A stretch of 31,053 bases of DNA from CAYMEK01 sp964389305 (GCA_964389305.1 CAYMEK010000054.1:1-31053), one strand, 5' to 3'; positions 8,572 through 17,124 are shown, counted from the stretch's first letter. The notes: generated from the letters alone by a model not told the origin. Made by a program: numbers and translations.

Positions 8572-9405
8572 ATGGTGACCGTAATTGTTCCCGCTTATAA
8601 TCGCCTTCATCTGCTGCACGATGCCATCGATTCTATCTTCCGGCAGCTCTTTCGGCAATACCGGGTTGTGGTGGTCGACGATGGGTCCACAGACGGAACC
8701 GAGGAGTATGCCCGGCGACTGGAAGGTGAGGATAAGGTCCGCTACCTGCGTCTCGAGCACTCCGGCAGGCCCGGCAGGGTGCGCAACGCCGGCGCCCGCC
8801 TGGCCGACGGCGAGTACCTAGCCTTCCTCGACTCCGACGACCTCTGGGCCCCGGAGAAGCTGGCCCGCCAGATCGCCTTCTTCCAGGCTTACCCCGACCT
8901 CCGGATCTGCCACACCCGGGAGATCTGGAAGCGGGGGGAAAGGATCGTATCCCAGGCCGGGCAGCGACACAAACGTTCGGGCTTCATCTTCGCCGACTCA
9001 TTGAAGAAATGCATCATCGGCCCTTCCACGGTGATGATGCAGCGGGAGCTGTTCGAGCAGCTCGGCGGCTTCAGGGAGGACCTGGAGATCGCCGAGGACT
9101 ACGAGCTGTGGCTGCGGGTTACGGCCAGCTACCCGGTGGGCTACATCGACGAGCCGCTGGTGACCAAGCGGGGAGGACGCCCGGACCAGCTTTCGGCCAG
9201 ATACGGCCAGATCGAGATTTTCCGCATCCGGGCCCTGCTGCTGAACCTGGAGGCGTGTACCTTCGCCGCCGAGCAGCGCGAGCAAGCCGCCCGGGAGCTG
9301 GTGCGTAAATGCCGCATCTACGCGGCCGGCTGCGAGAAGCGGGGGCGGCTTGAGGAGGCTCAACGTTACAGAGAGCTGGCCGGGCGTTTTACCGACGGCT
9401 CCTGA
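8572..9405 (+). CDS. Family 2 glycosyltransferase
   Basis: 277 residues from the ATG at 8572. This start was preferred over an in-frame TTG at 8509 because VTVIVPAYNR is the normal GT2 N-terminus and the upstream codons read through A+T-rich spacer. No good SD is seen before the ATG. Nucleotide-binding VVVDDGSTDGT and the metal-binding acidic motif FLDSDDLW are present, with a downstream EDYELWLR element containing the usual catalytic acidic residues. The enzyme should move a sugar from a nucleotide donor to a lipid or polysaccharide acceptor at the inner face of the membrane; donor and acceptor cannot be read from sequence. The next gene, on the opposite strand, is galU, a source of UDP-glucose, so a shared role in surface glycan synthesis is plausible but inferred. 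Confidence 0.88.
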   Translation: MVTVIVPAYNRLHLLHDAIDSIFRQLFRQYRVVVVDDGSTDGTEEYARRLEGEDKVRYLRLEHSGRPGRVRNAGARLADGEYLAFLDSDDLWAPEKLARQIAFFQAYPDLRICHTREIWKRGERIVSQAGQRHKRSGFIFADSLKKCIIGPSTVMMQRELFEQLGGFREDLEIAEDYELWLRVTASYPVGYIDEPLVTKRGGRPDQLSARYGQIEIFRIRALLLNLEACTFAAEQREQAARELVRKCRIYAAGCEKRGRLEEAQRYRELAGRFTDGS

Positions 9406-9454
9406 GGACTTCGATCGTATGGCCTTCAGCATCTGCGGGCAATCCGGCAGCTCG

Positions 9455-10315
9455 CTACCGGCTGCCCCTCGCCCCGGCCTGCTCCGCCACGAACCTGTCG
9501 AACACGGTTTTCAGCTCCGGCACGCTCTGGGCGTAGACCAGCAGGGAGCGGAAGAAGCCCTCCGGCTCGCCGGTATCCAGGCGCTCGCCCTCGATGCGCT
9601 TGTAGACCACTTTCCCCGCCCCGGCCAGGGCGCGCAGGGCCTCGGTGTGGAAGTATTCCCCGCCTGCGGGGTCGTGTTTTTTCCAGCCAGCGGCCAGCAG
9701 GGGAAAGATCTCCGGTGTGTACAGGTAGCGGCCGATCGAAGCTTCTTTGCTCGGCTCGCTTCCCGGGGGAGCTTTCTCCACGATGTCGGTGACGTGCAGT
9801 CCGTCCTCGGCGATGGCCAGGGTGCCGTAGCGGTGAATCTCCGGGGGGTCGTAGATCGTGGCCAGCACGCAGGCCCCGGTTTCCCGGTAGGCATCGATTA
9901 GCTGTCTGGCCAGGGGCACCTTCCCCAGGTGGATGTCGTCGGGGTAGGCCACCACGAAAGGCTCCTCGCCGATAAAGGGCCGCGTGGTCAGCAGGGCGTG
10001 TCCGGTGCCGAACATATCCTTCTGGCGAACGAAGAAGATGTGCGCCTCGGGCGGAGGGATCTTGTTCAGCTTGCCGTCATCCCCCTTCATCCTGAAGGTG
10101 TACTCCAGCTCGATCTCCCGGTCCAGGTAGTCTTCCAGCACCTTCTTGCGGCGGGAAGTGACCATCAGGATCTCTTCGATCCCCGAGTTCAGGAACTCTT
10201 CGATGATGAAATCGATCGAAGGCTTGTCGATCAGGGGAAGCATCTCCTTGGGGATGGTCTTGGTTACGGGCAGGAACCGGCTTCCGTAGCCGCCTGCCAG
10301 AATCACGCCTTTCAC
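9455..10315 (-). CDS. galU: UTP--glucose-1-phosphate uridylyltransferase
   Basis: 286 residues, normal length for GalU. It makes UDP-glucose from UTP and glucose-1-phosphate for glycan and glycolipid synthesis in the cytoplasm. The start is GTG at 10315, with GGAGGAGG about 6 nt upstream. The nucleotide-binding signature GGYGSRFLPVTKTIPKEMLP occupies residues 8-27. FGTGHALLTTRPFIGEEPFV and the later VEKAPPGSEPS segment are typical of the GalU/GtaB family. It converges on the glycosyltransferase gene and is divergent from the symporter. A short dyad (GGCAGC 9446-9451 with GCTGCC 9461-9466) overlaps its stop, without a U-run. Confidence 0.95.
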   Translation of the reverse strand: MKGVILAGGYGSRFLPVTKTIPKEMLPLIDKPSIDFIIEEFLNSGIEEILMVTSRRKKVLEDYLDREIELEYTFRMKGDDGKLNKIPPPEAHIFFVRQKDMFGTGHALLTTRPFIGEEPFVVAYPDDIHLGKVPLARQLIDAYRETGACVLATIYDPPEIHRYGTLAIAEDGLHVTDIVEKAPPGSEPSKEASIGRYLYTPEIFPLLAAGWKKHDPAGGEYFHTEALRALAGAGKVVYKRIEGERLDTGEPEGFFRSLLVYAQSVPELKTVFDRFVAEQAGARGSR

Positions 10316-10424
10316 TGTTGCCTCCTCCTAAGCCGGTCTCAGGAGTGATTATATCCCATTCGCGAGGTCAATCAATGCGTGAAAGCTCGTTCGGCTCAAG
10401 CGGCACGGGAAAACAGGGGTTTCG

Positions 10425-10452
10425 TTGACCAACACGGAAGGAATCGTATAAA
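10425..10452 (+). promoter_or_regulatory. Predicted promoter of the symporter gene
   Basis: TTGACC (10425-10430), 16-nt spacer, TATAAA (10447-10452). Initiation near 10459 would give a leader of about 25 nt carrying GGAGGT before the GTG at 10484. Confidence 0.55.
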
Positions 10453-10483
10453 GTCGGGAGTTGATCGGGACGGAGGTGAAGCG

Positions 10484-11710
10484 GTGAAAATATGGATCAA
10501 GATACTCATCGGCAGCATCATCGGCGTACTGCTCGGGATCCTGCTGCCCGGGACGGAGAAGGCCATGGATGCTTTTTCCTATTTGTCCCGCTTGTTCATC
10601 CAGGTCGGCCGTTACGTGGTCTTTCCGCTGGTGTTCTTCGCCCTGATGATGGGCACCTATGAGCTGAAGCGGGAGAAAAAAATCTTCCACGTCTACGGCA
10701 GGGCCATTCTCTATCTGATCCTGGCCTCCGGCCTGTTGATCGTGGTCGGTATAGTCACCGTGCTGCTGTTCAGACCGGAGCGCATCCCCATCATCGTGGA
10801 GCAGGAGAAGACCTTCAGCCTGCCCGGGCTGCGGGAGACTCTGCTCGCCGTGTTCCCGAAAAACCTGTTCCAGGCCCTGGTAGGCTCCGGCGATGTCCTG
10901 CTGCCGGTGGTGGTTCTGGCCCTGCTTCTGGGGATCAACCTGACCTTCGACCTGCGCGTAACCGCTCCGGTGGTTCAGCTCGTGGACTCGCTGAACCGCA
11001 TTGTTTACCACCTCAACTCCCTGCTCTGCGAGCTGTTCGGCATCGCCATGGTTGCCATCACTGCCTACTTCGTCATGACGATCGGGCAGTACGATCTGGC
11101 CCTGTTCAAGCAGATACTGATCATCCTCGGCCTGGATTGCGCCCTGGTCGTATTCGCCATTTTTCCGGCTCTCCTGTACTTCCTCGGCGGCCAGCAGAAT
11201 CCCTACAAGTGGCTGTACGCCGTTTTGGCGCCCGCCCTGACGGCTTTTTTCAGCGGTGACAACTACCTGAGCCTGGTCATGCTGGCCAAGCACGGCAAGG
11301 AGAACCTGGGGGTGCCGCGCCGGGTAGGCTCCGCTGTGTATTCCCTGTTTGCCGTCTTCGGCCGGGCCGGAACGGCCATGGTGGCCGGCGCCGCCTTTCT
11401 CCTGATCCTCAAATCCTACTCCAGCCTGGAGATCAGCTTCCTGCAGGTGCTTTGGACCCTCGCCTTCTCCCTGTTCGTCTCCCTCACTCTGGGCACGGTG
11501 CCAGGTCTGGGCGCCTACGTTGCTCTGTCGATCCTGTGCGGCGTCTACGGACGTGGAATTCAGGAAGGGTATCTTATCCTCAGGCCCATCGCTCCCCTGC
11601 TGGTCAGCTCCGGGGTGCTTCTGGACGTACTGAGCTCGGCCTTTGTCTCTCTATTGGTGGCTAAACACGAGCAGGTGGCCGAAGAGGTGGAGATCCACGA
11701 TTATGTCTGA
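10484..11710 (+). CDS. Divergent dicarboxylate/amino acid:cation symporter (DAACS/SDF family)
   Basis: 408 residues from GTG 10484. The GGAGGTGAAGCG upstream decides this start over longer readings from 10379. Multiple hydrophobic helices cover the protein. The N-terminus (WIKILIGSIIGVLLGILLP) and RYVVFPLVFFALMMG match the first helices of the GltPh-like family. The HP1 serine-rich loop appears as FFSGDNYLSLVMLAKHGKENLG, and the helix that normally holds NMDGT reads FGRAGTAM, so the canonical cation/substrate motif is altered. The inferred role is sodium- or proton-driven uptake of a carboxylate or amino acid at the inner membrane; the substrate is unknown and may differ from glutamate or C4-dicarboxylates. 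Its 3' end overlaps the convergent gene by 10 nt. Confidence 0.82.
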   Translation: MKIWIKILIGSIIGVLLGILLPGTEKAMDAFSYLSRLFIQVGRYVVFPLVFFALMMGTYELKREKKIFHVYGRAILYLILASGLLIVVGIVTVLLFRPERIPIIVEQEKTFSLPGLRETLLAVFPKNLFQALVGSGDVLLPVVVLALLLGINLTFDLRVTAPVVQLVDSLNRIVYHLNSLLCELFGIAMVAITAYFVMTIGQYDLALFKQILIILGLDCALVVFAIFPALLYFLGGQQNPYKWLYAVLAPALTAFFSGDNYLSLVMLAKHGKENLGVPRRVGSAVYSLFAVFGRAGTAMVAGAAFLLILKSYSSLEISFLQVLWTLAFSLFVSLTLGTVPGLGAYVALSILCGVYGRGIQEGYLILRPIAPLLVSSGVLLDVLSSAFVSLLVAKHEQVAEEVEIHDYV

Positions 11711-12348
11711 GGCCGGTGCCAGATCAGGCCGATGAGGCCGGAGACCAGCAGACCTTCGGGAAAAGGCAGCTGCTCTCCGTCCCAGATCAGGTAGACCGGC
11801 CAGCCGGCTCGCAGCGACAGCTTGAGGTCTAGGTTCTCCAGAACCGTCAGGCGGGCAAAGAGGCCGGTCTCCGGGTAGAGGAAGCGCAGGCGCCCGTGCA
11901 GGTAGCCAAAGGTCGGTCCGAAATCCTGGGATGCGTCGGGAAACAGCGGTATCGGCAGGCGCAGAAACAGCGCCAGACCGAAGTCCCCTCCGAGCGTGAT
12001 CTTTTTGCCGACAGGAAATCCGTAGGCCAGCCTGGCATCTCCGAGAATGCCGGTGACCGCGAAGTCCCGGTGCTCCGGTTCGGCGGGACTGGCCCGGCCG
12101 TTCTCGTACTGATAGTAGGTACCGGTCAGCAGGAAGGAGCTCTCCACGTCGAAGATCCAAAGCTTGGACGGGATGCGGAAGCTCATGCCGATTGCCGGTA
12201 TCAGGGGACTGGGCGCACTCTGCTCGTCCGTGGAGCCGATGAAAAGCAGTCCCCCGTCCAGCTCAAGGGTATTCAGGGCCGGAAGGGGAACGCCGCTAAG
12301 GAGGAAGATCATAGTAGTGAAGAGAAAAATGACCAGCGCTTTTCTCAT
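11701..12348 (-). CDS. Exported protein, possible small outer-membrane beta-barrel
   Basis: 215 residues. A Sec signal (RKALVIFLFTTMIFLLSGVPLPA) is followed by alternating hydrophobic/polar strands rich in Gly, Tyr, Phe and Leu, such as FAVTGILGDARLAYGF and ITLGGDFGLALFLRL. This is the texture of an 8- to 10-stranded outer-membrane barrel. No family was recognised. It begins 25 nt after the upstream lipoprotein gene stops, so the two are probably co-transcribed, with proS and pfp further upstream. Its stop overlaps the end of the convergent symporter gene by 10 nt. A beta-barrel is inferred from pattern only. Confidence 0.68.
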   Translation of the reverse strand: MRKALVIFLFTTMIFLLSGVPLPALNTLELDGGLLFIGSTDEQSAPSPLIPAIGMSFRIPSKLWIFDVESSFLLTGTYYQYENGRASPAEPEHRDFAVTGILGDARLAYGFPVGKKITLGGDFGLALFLRLPIPLFPDASQDFGPTFGYLHGRLRFLYPETGLFARLTVLENLDLKLSLRAGWPVYLIWDGEQLPFPEGLLVSGLIGLIWHRPQT

Positions 12349-12373
12349 CCCACTCGCAAGTGTAGCACATTAT

Positions 12374-13501
12374 CTATGGAAAAAGAGAATACTTTTCAAC
12401 AAAAATGCCTGCCGCTCCGACGTCGGTGAAGGAAGTCTGCTCCCAGCCGGCCAGAAGGTACTCGCCGTGCAGGAGCAGATTGCAGTAGATACAGTCTTCG
12501 GGAAGGGAAGGTAGGCGGAAACGATGAACGCGGCCGGACCCTTCGGCGGCCGCGAGCAACAGTCCCTGCGGTAGGAGCAGCAGGTAGTGCTCCCGGCGCT
12601 TGATTGCCGGGAGCGTTATAAGGCGGATTCGTTCGGCCCGGGTGAAGCCTGGCGGGTGGTATTCGAAGCGCCGGACCAGGGGCAGGTGCTCCTCCCGGAG
12701 CCGGAGTTGGTAGGCGGTGCTGTAACCCGGCTCGTCGAGAAAGCGCCGAGCCTCGCCGAGCAGCGCGGCAAGGCCCGGCGGGCCCTCCTCTTTTATGTCT
12801 CTAAAGCCATAGGACTGGCGGAAGGCGAGCTTTTCGATCTCCGTTTCCTCCAGATCGTTCAATGAAAAACGCGAGTAGGCGAAGAGGGTACGCCGGCGGT
12901 CGCTGTACTTCCATTCGAAGAAGAAGCTGCCCGGCGTTTCGGGTACGAAGCCCACCGCTTCCCATTCCGGATGCTGTTTCTGGTACGGCGGGGTGAGAAA
13001 CTGATAGCTCCCGTTCTGCGGAAAAAACCGCAGCAGGCTGATGCCCCGCAGCTCCAATGCCCCGGCGTCGACTACGTTGAGCAGCCCGTTGAAGTACACG
13101 TGGCAGAGCAGGGACTCGCCTTCGGGAATCAACGTAGTCAGGGTGCGGTAGTGGAAGATCGTCTCGTCGTAGTGGTAGCGAAAGCGTACCTGCGGCAGCG
13201 CACCGTCGTTGGGAGATTCAAGGAGAGCTTCGGCGATTCCGTAGCCGTTCACTCCCAGGTAAACCGCTTCGTTTGAGGTGACCAGATCGGCCACTCTGCC
13301 CTGGACGGTCCAGGGCTCGAGGCCGGTTGAGCCGATCGCCTCCGGCCGGTCGACGGGAGCGAACCTGCCCTGCTCCAGCCGATAGAGACTGCCTTCAAGC
13401 CCGCGAGCTTCGGCCGCTTCCGGCTCCGCGGCGGCGTTCCGGCAGCCGCCGAGCAGGCTGGAGCTCAGCATCAGGAAGCCGAGGAGGGCGTGGGCAGCCA
13501 C
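12374..13501 (-). CDS. Lipoprotein of unknown function
   Basis: 375 residues from GTG 13501, preceded by GAGGT with 7-nt spacing. A longer reading from 13798 would lie inside proS and is rejected. The start gives a short lipoprotein signal with lipobox LLGGC (Cys at residue 20). The rest has many beta strands with aromatic repeats (ETIFHYRTLT, GSFFFEWKYSDRR, IYCNLLLHGEYLLAGW), which suggests a propeller-like or sandwich fold. No known family or active site was recognised. It follows proS after 121 nt of GC-rich spacer and precedes the barrel-like gene by 25 nt. The signal lacks an early Lys or Arg, which is unusual, so the exact start is uncertain. Confidence 0.7.
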   Translation of the reverse strand: MAAHALLGFLMLSSSLLGGCRNAAAEPEAAEARGLEGSLYRLEQGRFAPVDRPEAIGSTGLEPWTVQGRVADLVTSNEAVYLGVNGYGIAEALLESPNDGALPQVRFRYHYDETIFHYRTLTTLIPEGESLLCHVYFNGLLNVVDAGALELRGISLLRFFPQNGSYQFLTPPYQKQHPEWEAVGFVPETPGSFFFEWKYSDRRRTLFAYSRFSLNDLEETEIEKLAFRQSYGFRDIKEEGPPGLAALLGEARRFLDEPGYSTAYQLRLREEHLPLVRRFEYHPPGFTRAERIRLITLPAIKRREHYLLLLPQGLLLAAAEGSGRVHRFRLPSLPEDCIYCNLLLHGEYLLAGWEQTSFTDVGAAGIFVEKYSLFP

Positions 13502-13622
13502 GGCCCGGACCTCGCCTGCGGCCAAGCAGAGCCGGGCCGCCGCCCGGTTATCCCGGCCAGAGGCCGGCAGCCTGACCGCCGGCGGTACCGCCGCCTGCCG
13601 CGAAGAACCCCCGGGCCCGGGC
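13502..13622. other. GC-rich non-coding spacer with dyads between proS and the lipoprotein gene
   Basis: A perfect palindrome CGGCGGTACCGCCG occupies 13580-13593, and CCGGC/GCCGG pairs lie beside it. No U-run follows on the minus strand, so it is not a standard terminator. It may be an attenuator, a processing site or simply GC-rich filler. Confidence 0.4.
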
Positions 13623-15053
13623 TCAGTAGGCTTTGCCAAACACGGCAAGCTCTTTGGCCTTCTGTCCGCAGAAGATACAGTTTTTTGCTTCTGCGCCGTT
13701 TCGACCCAGAGGCAGAACCCGAATGGTCGCCTTGGTGTCGTCCTTGATCCTGGCTTCACAGTCGGCCTGCCCGCACCACCCGCACTCGACGAACCCACCC
13801 TCCTCCTCGATCACCTTTTTGAAGCTCTGGTAGTCGTCCACCTGGTGGGTGTTCTGCTTGCGGAAGGCCAGGGCCCGGTGGAAGAGATTGGACTGTATCT
13901 CCTCGAGCAGCTCCTGAACCCGGGTTTCGAGTTGGGAGGCGCTCACGGATATCTTCTCATGGGTATCCCGGCGCACCACAACGGCCTGTTCCTTGGCCAT
14001 GTCCCTTGGCCCGACCTCTACCCGGACCGGAATGCCCCGCAGCTCCGCTTCGGCGAACTTCCAGCCGGGGGAGTTCTGCTCGTCCTCGTCGATTTCCACA
14101 CTCATTCGGCCCTTCAGCCGCTCGTACAGCTTGCGGGCGTAGCCGATAACTTCGACCTTGTTCTGGTTCTTGAAGATGGGCACGATCACAACCTGGGTAG
14201 GCGCCAGTGCGGGGGGAAGAACCAGGCCGCGGTCGTCGGAGTGGGCCATGATCAGGGCCCCGATCAGGCGGGTCGAGACGCCCCAGGAAGTGGCCCATAC
14301 GTAGTCCAGACTGCCCTCCTTGGTTTGGAAGGTCACGTCGAAAGCCTTGGCGAAGTTCTGTCCCAGGTTGTGGGAAGTCCCGGCCTGCAGGGCCCGCTTG
14401 TCCTGCATCATCCCTTCGATGGCGTAGGTCTGGACCGCACCGGCGAATTTCTCGCTCTCGCTCTTGATCCCGCTGATCACCGGCAGGGCCATGTACTGCT
14501 CTGCGAACTTCTTGTAGACCATCAGCATCTTGAGGGTCTCTTCCTGGGCCTCTTCCTCGCTGGCGTGGGCGGTGTGTCCTTCCTGCCAGAGGAACTCGGT
14601 GGTGCGCAGGAAAAGCCGGGTACGCTTCTCCCAGCGCACCACGTTGGCCCACTGATTGATCAGCAGAGGCAGGTCCCGGTAGGACTGGATCCACTTCTTG
14701 TACATGCTCCAGATGATGGTCTCCGAAGTGGGCCGGATGATCAGCGGCTCCTCCAGCGGCTCCCCGCCGCCATGGGTCACCACGGCCAGCTCGGGGGAGA
14801 AGCCTTCTACGTGATCAGCCTCCCTCTTCAGGAAGCTCTCCGGGATCAGAAGGGGGAAGTAAGCGTTCTGGTGTCCCGTTTCCTTGAACAACCCGTCGAG
14901 CGCGGCCTTCATCTTTTCCCAGAGCGCGTAGCCCCGGGGCCGGATTACCATGCAGCCTTTGACCGGGGAGTAGTCGGCCAGCTTGGCCTGGATGACGATA
15001 TCCACGTACCACTGGGAGTAGTTTTCCGCACGAGGGGTGATGCGTTCAGCCAT
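13623..15053 (-). CDS. proS: Prolyl-tRNA synthetase, archaeal/eukaryal type
   Basis: 476 residues, close to the length of the short ProRS class without the bacterial insertion domain. It charges tRNA-Pro with proline in the cytoplasm. The N-terminus (ITPRAENYSQWYVDIVIQA) is characteristic of this type. Class II motif 2 is seen in RWEKRTRLFLRTTEFLWQEG and motif 3 near STRLIGALIMAHSDDRGL. An anticodon-binding domain follows (TQVVIVPIFKN onward). The C-terminal extension carries two Cys pairs (ECGWCGQADC and NCIFCGQ), a likely zinc-binding site, and ends in the expected terminal Tyr. SD AAGG lies 5 nt before the ATG. It starts 22 nt downstream of the phosphofructokinase stop, in the same direction, suggesting co-transcription. 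Confidence 0.96.
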   Translation of the reverse strand: MAERITPRAENYSQWYVDIVIQAKLADYSPVKGCMVIRPRGYALWEKMKAALDGLFKETGHQNAYFPLLIPESFLKREADHVEGFSPELAVVTHGGGEPLEEPLIIRPTSETIIWSMYKKWIQSYRDLPLLINQWANVVRWEKRTRLFLRTTEFLWQEGHTAHASEEEAQEETLKMLMVYKKFAEQYMALPVISGIKSESEKFAGAVQTYAIEGMMQDKRALQAGTSHNLGQNFAKAFDVTFQTKEGSLDYVWATSWGVSTRLIGALIMAHSDDRGLVLPPALAPTQVVIVPIFKNQNKVEVIGYARKLYERLKGRMSVEIDEDEQNSPGWKFAEAELRGIPVRVEVGPRDMAKEQAVVVRRDTHEKISVSASQLETRVQELLEEIQSNLFHRALAFRKQNTHQVDDYQSFKKVIEEEGGFVECGWCGQADCEARIKDDTKATIRVLPLGRNGAEAKNCIFCGQKAKELAVFGKAY

Positions 15054-15075
15054 GATATCCTTACGCCGTGCGACC

Positions 15076-16296
15076 TTACAGGTAGCGGATGTTCCTGCGT
15101 TTTTCCTCGCGGAAGCGGGGCTGGTAGTCCACCGGCCTGCGGCCGAAGCACACGCCGAGCTCCTCGTACAGGGACAGCATTTCCACTTCCACGTGACGCT
15201 GGACGATGGCGTCCCTGGTAGGCATGTAGTTGATCTCTCCCCGCACCACGCTGCAGACCGTGACGCCGGTAATGCCGTTCATCAGCAGGCGCACCGCCGC
15301 CGCCCCGGCTTCCTTGCCGAAGTTCACATCGAAAGCCGAGGTATCGCCGCAGCGTACCAGGTGCCCGGGTATGACCTCCCGGGCTTCGGGAATCTCGTAG
15401 AGCTTGGGTACGAACATGCCCATCTCTTTCATGAACCGCTTGATCTCGGGATCCTTCCTCAGATGCTCTTCGAGGCGGCTGCGTACGTACTTACCGGCCC
15501 CGGCCAGCTTGACGTGGCCGAAGGAGTCCCTGCCGGCGTTATCGTCGGCGATACGCTCACCAGCGGTGTCCGTGATGCCCTCGGCTACCACGATGGTATA
15601 GGTCCCGGCCCGCACGTCGCTCTCCCGCACCCGCTTCAGGTAGTGCTTCTTCATGTGGGCGTACACCACCTCGAAATCGACCGGAATCTCGGGAATCAGG
15701 ATGCAGTCCGCGTCGGCCCCCAGTCCGCCCCGCAGGGCCGTATGGCCTGCATAGCGGCCGAACACCTCGATGATCATGATCCGGTTGTGGCTCATCCCGG
15801 TTGTCTTCAACTCCTCCACGAAGGTCGAGATCCGGTTGATGGCCGAGTCGGCTCCCACCGAGTAGGTCTGCAGGTCCAGGTCCATGGTTTTCGGCGCGTG
15901 CACGCAGGGGATGTGGTGGTTGGTGAGGTCCACCACCACGCTGCCCGTGTCATCCCCGCCGGAGATGACCAGCCCGCCGATGTCGAATTTCTTCAGCCCG
16001 TCGACGATGCGCTCGTAGCGGTTTTCGTCGGGGATCTTGGCGATCTTGACCCGGGAATGACCCGCCTCGGAGCCGGCCAGGCTGGAGTGAACGTGGTCGA
16101 CGCGGGATTCGTCGAGCAGCACCAGCTTTTCGGTGTCGAGGAGGTTGTACAGGCCGGCGTAGCCGTTGGGAATGACGTAGGGGTTGATGCCCTGGGCCAG
16201 GGCCATCTGGGCGGCGCCCCGGATCACCGCGTTCAGGCCGCCGGCGTCCCCGCCCGAGGTGATGATCCCTATGTTTTTTATTGCCGTTTTCGCCAT
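15076..16296 (-). CDS. pfp: Diphosphate--fructose-6-phosphate 1-phosphotransferase (PPi-PFK)
   Basis: 406 residues; ATG with AGGAG 9 nt upstream. It phosphorylates fructose-6-phosphate in glycolysis and, when PPi-dependent, can run in reverse. The PFK fold is shown by IITSGGDAGGLNAVIRG at 10-27. Two positions that separate ATP from PPi enzymes are readable: GGDD at 113-116 (ATP enzymes have GGDG) and PKTMD at 135-139 (ATP enzymes have PGT). Both predict pyrophosphate as phosphoryl donor. MIIEVFGRYAGHTALRGGL and PEIPVDFE form the sugar-phosphate site and its surroundings. Use of PPi is well known in spirochaetes. It leads a probable operon with proS. Confidence 0.93.
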   Translation of the reverse strand: MAKTAIKNIGIITSGGDAGGLNAVIRGAAQMALAQGINPYVIPNGYAGLYNLLDTEKLVLLDESRVDHVHSSLAGSEAGHSRVKIAKIPDENRYERIVDGLKKFDIGGLVISGGDDTGSVVVDLTNHHIPCVHAPKTMDLDLQTYSVGADSAINRISTFVEELKTTGMSHNRIMIIEVFGRYAGHTALRGGLGADADCILIPEIPVDFEVVYAHMKKHYLKRVRESDVRAGTYTIVVAEGITDTAGERIADDNAGRDSFGHVKLAGAGKYVRSRLEEHLRKDPEIKRFMKEMGMFVPKLYEIPEAREVIPGHLVRCGDTSAFDVNFGKEAGAAAVRLLMNGITGVTVCSVVRGEINYMPTRDAIVQRHVEVEMLSLYEELGVCFGRRPVDYQPRFREEKRRNIRYL

Positions 16297-16437
16297 GGAT
16301 TTCGTCTCCTGAGCAATGGGTAGGAATGGGAGCGCTTCGATTATCGTGGCATTTTAGTCATTGTGCCCTGCGGCTGTCAAGGCGGAAGGTTCTGGCATTG
16401 CCCCCCGGTTTTTCGGGCTGAAAGCGGCCGGCCGGGC

Positions 16438-17124
16438 CTAGGGCTTGAGAGTCTCCACCATATAGCGGATGTTGGCGCCTGCGGAGTCCTGCTCCTCCTT
16501 CTCGATCACCATGACCAGGGAACGATCGTCGGGAGCCAGCAGTACCTGCTTGATCCGGTAGCGCCGTACGCCTTTGCGCCAATAATCGGGCAGCCCCACG
16601 GTGTGGCTGGTAATGCGGCCAGAAGGCTCTTCTACCGTAACCACCAGGTGGAAGGCGGCTTTCAGGCTGTCGCCGCTGCCGCTTGAGGACTGGTTCAGGG
16701 TAATATGGTACTTCTTCTTGCCCTGAAAATCCCGGAACTCCAGCTGGCTCTTGGGCTCGGCCCCGTCCAGGAGTATGTAGACCAGCCTCCCGGTCAGGAC
16801 ATGATCGATGCCGTAGCGCTTGCCCAGTTGCGGCGATTCGCTCAGCAGCTCGAACAGCGCGCCCAGTCCGTCGGTCCCGGGCTCGATCGGCACCTTGTAG
16901 GTGGCCTTTTTTACGCCATCCGGGGCGAAACGGTTGGCCGCCACCTCCACCACGTACGCTTCGGCGTAGGGCAGCGAGGTCTTTTGCTCGGCCCCGTACT
17001 GAGCGAACATGAAATACCTGGAATCTTGGGAAAACCCCAGGTTCTGAAAGGTGGCGATATCGCCAGCGAAAAGCAGCCCGCAGGCTGCCAGGAGAAAAAG
17101 AACCAGGTATCCTGCAGTGCGCAT
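16438..17124 (-). CDS. DUF2259 predicted secreted protein
   Basis: 228 residues from ATG 17124, with TAGGAGC 6 nt upstream; a longer reading from 17259 crosses the divergent promoter region and is rejected. The signal MRTAGYLVLFLLAACGLLFAG could be read by signal peptidase I after LFAG or as a lipobox at LAAC, so lipidation is uncertain. The mature part (GDIATFQNLGFSQDSRYFMFAQYG) is the conserved start of DUF2259, a family of exported proteins found in spirochaetes. Two halves resemble beta-propeller or YncE-like strands (SPQLGKRYGIDH, VLLAPDDRSLVMVIEKEE). Its molecular role is not known. It is divergent from the polytopic membrane protein at 17237, with 112 nt between them. Confidence 0.8.
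   Translation of the reverse strand: MRTAGYLVLFLLAACGLLFAGDIATFQNLGFSQDSRYFMFAQYGAEQKTSLPYAEAYVVEVAANRFAPDGVKKATYKVPIEPGTDGLGALFELLSESPQLGKRYGIDHVLTGRLVYILLDGAEPKSQLEFRDFQGKKKYHITLNQSSSGSGDSLKAAFHLVVTVEEPSGRITSHTVGLPDYWRKGVRRYRIKQVLLAPDDRSLVMVIEKEEQDSAGANIRYMVETLKP

Noticed and set aside
13502..13798. Longer start for the lipoprotein gene, overlapping the end of proS
   Set aside because: It would put about 100 residues of low-quality sequence before a good lipobox; GTG 13501 has an SD at proper spacing.
13845..16323. Plus-strand open frames opposite proS and pfp
   Set aside because: They are mirrors of two well-recognised enzymes; the predicted peptides have no family likeness and biased composition.
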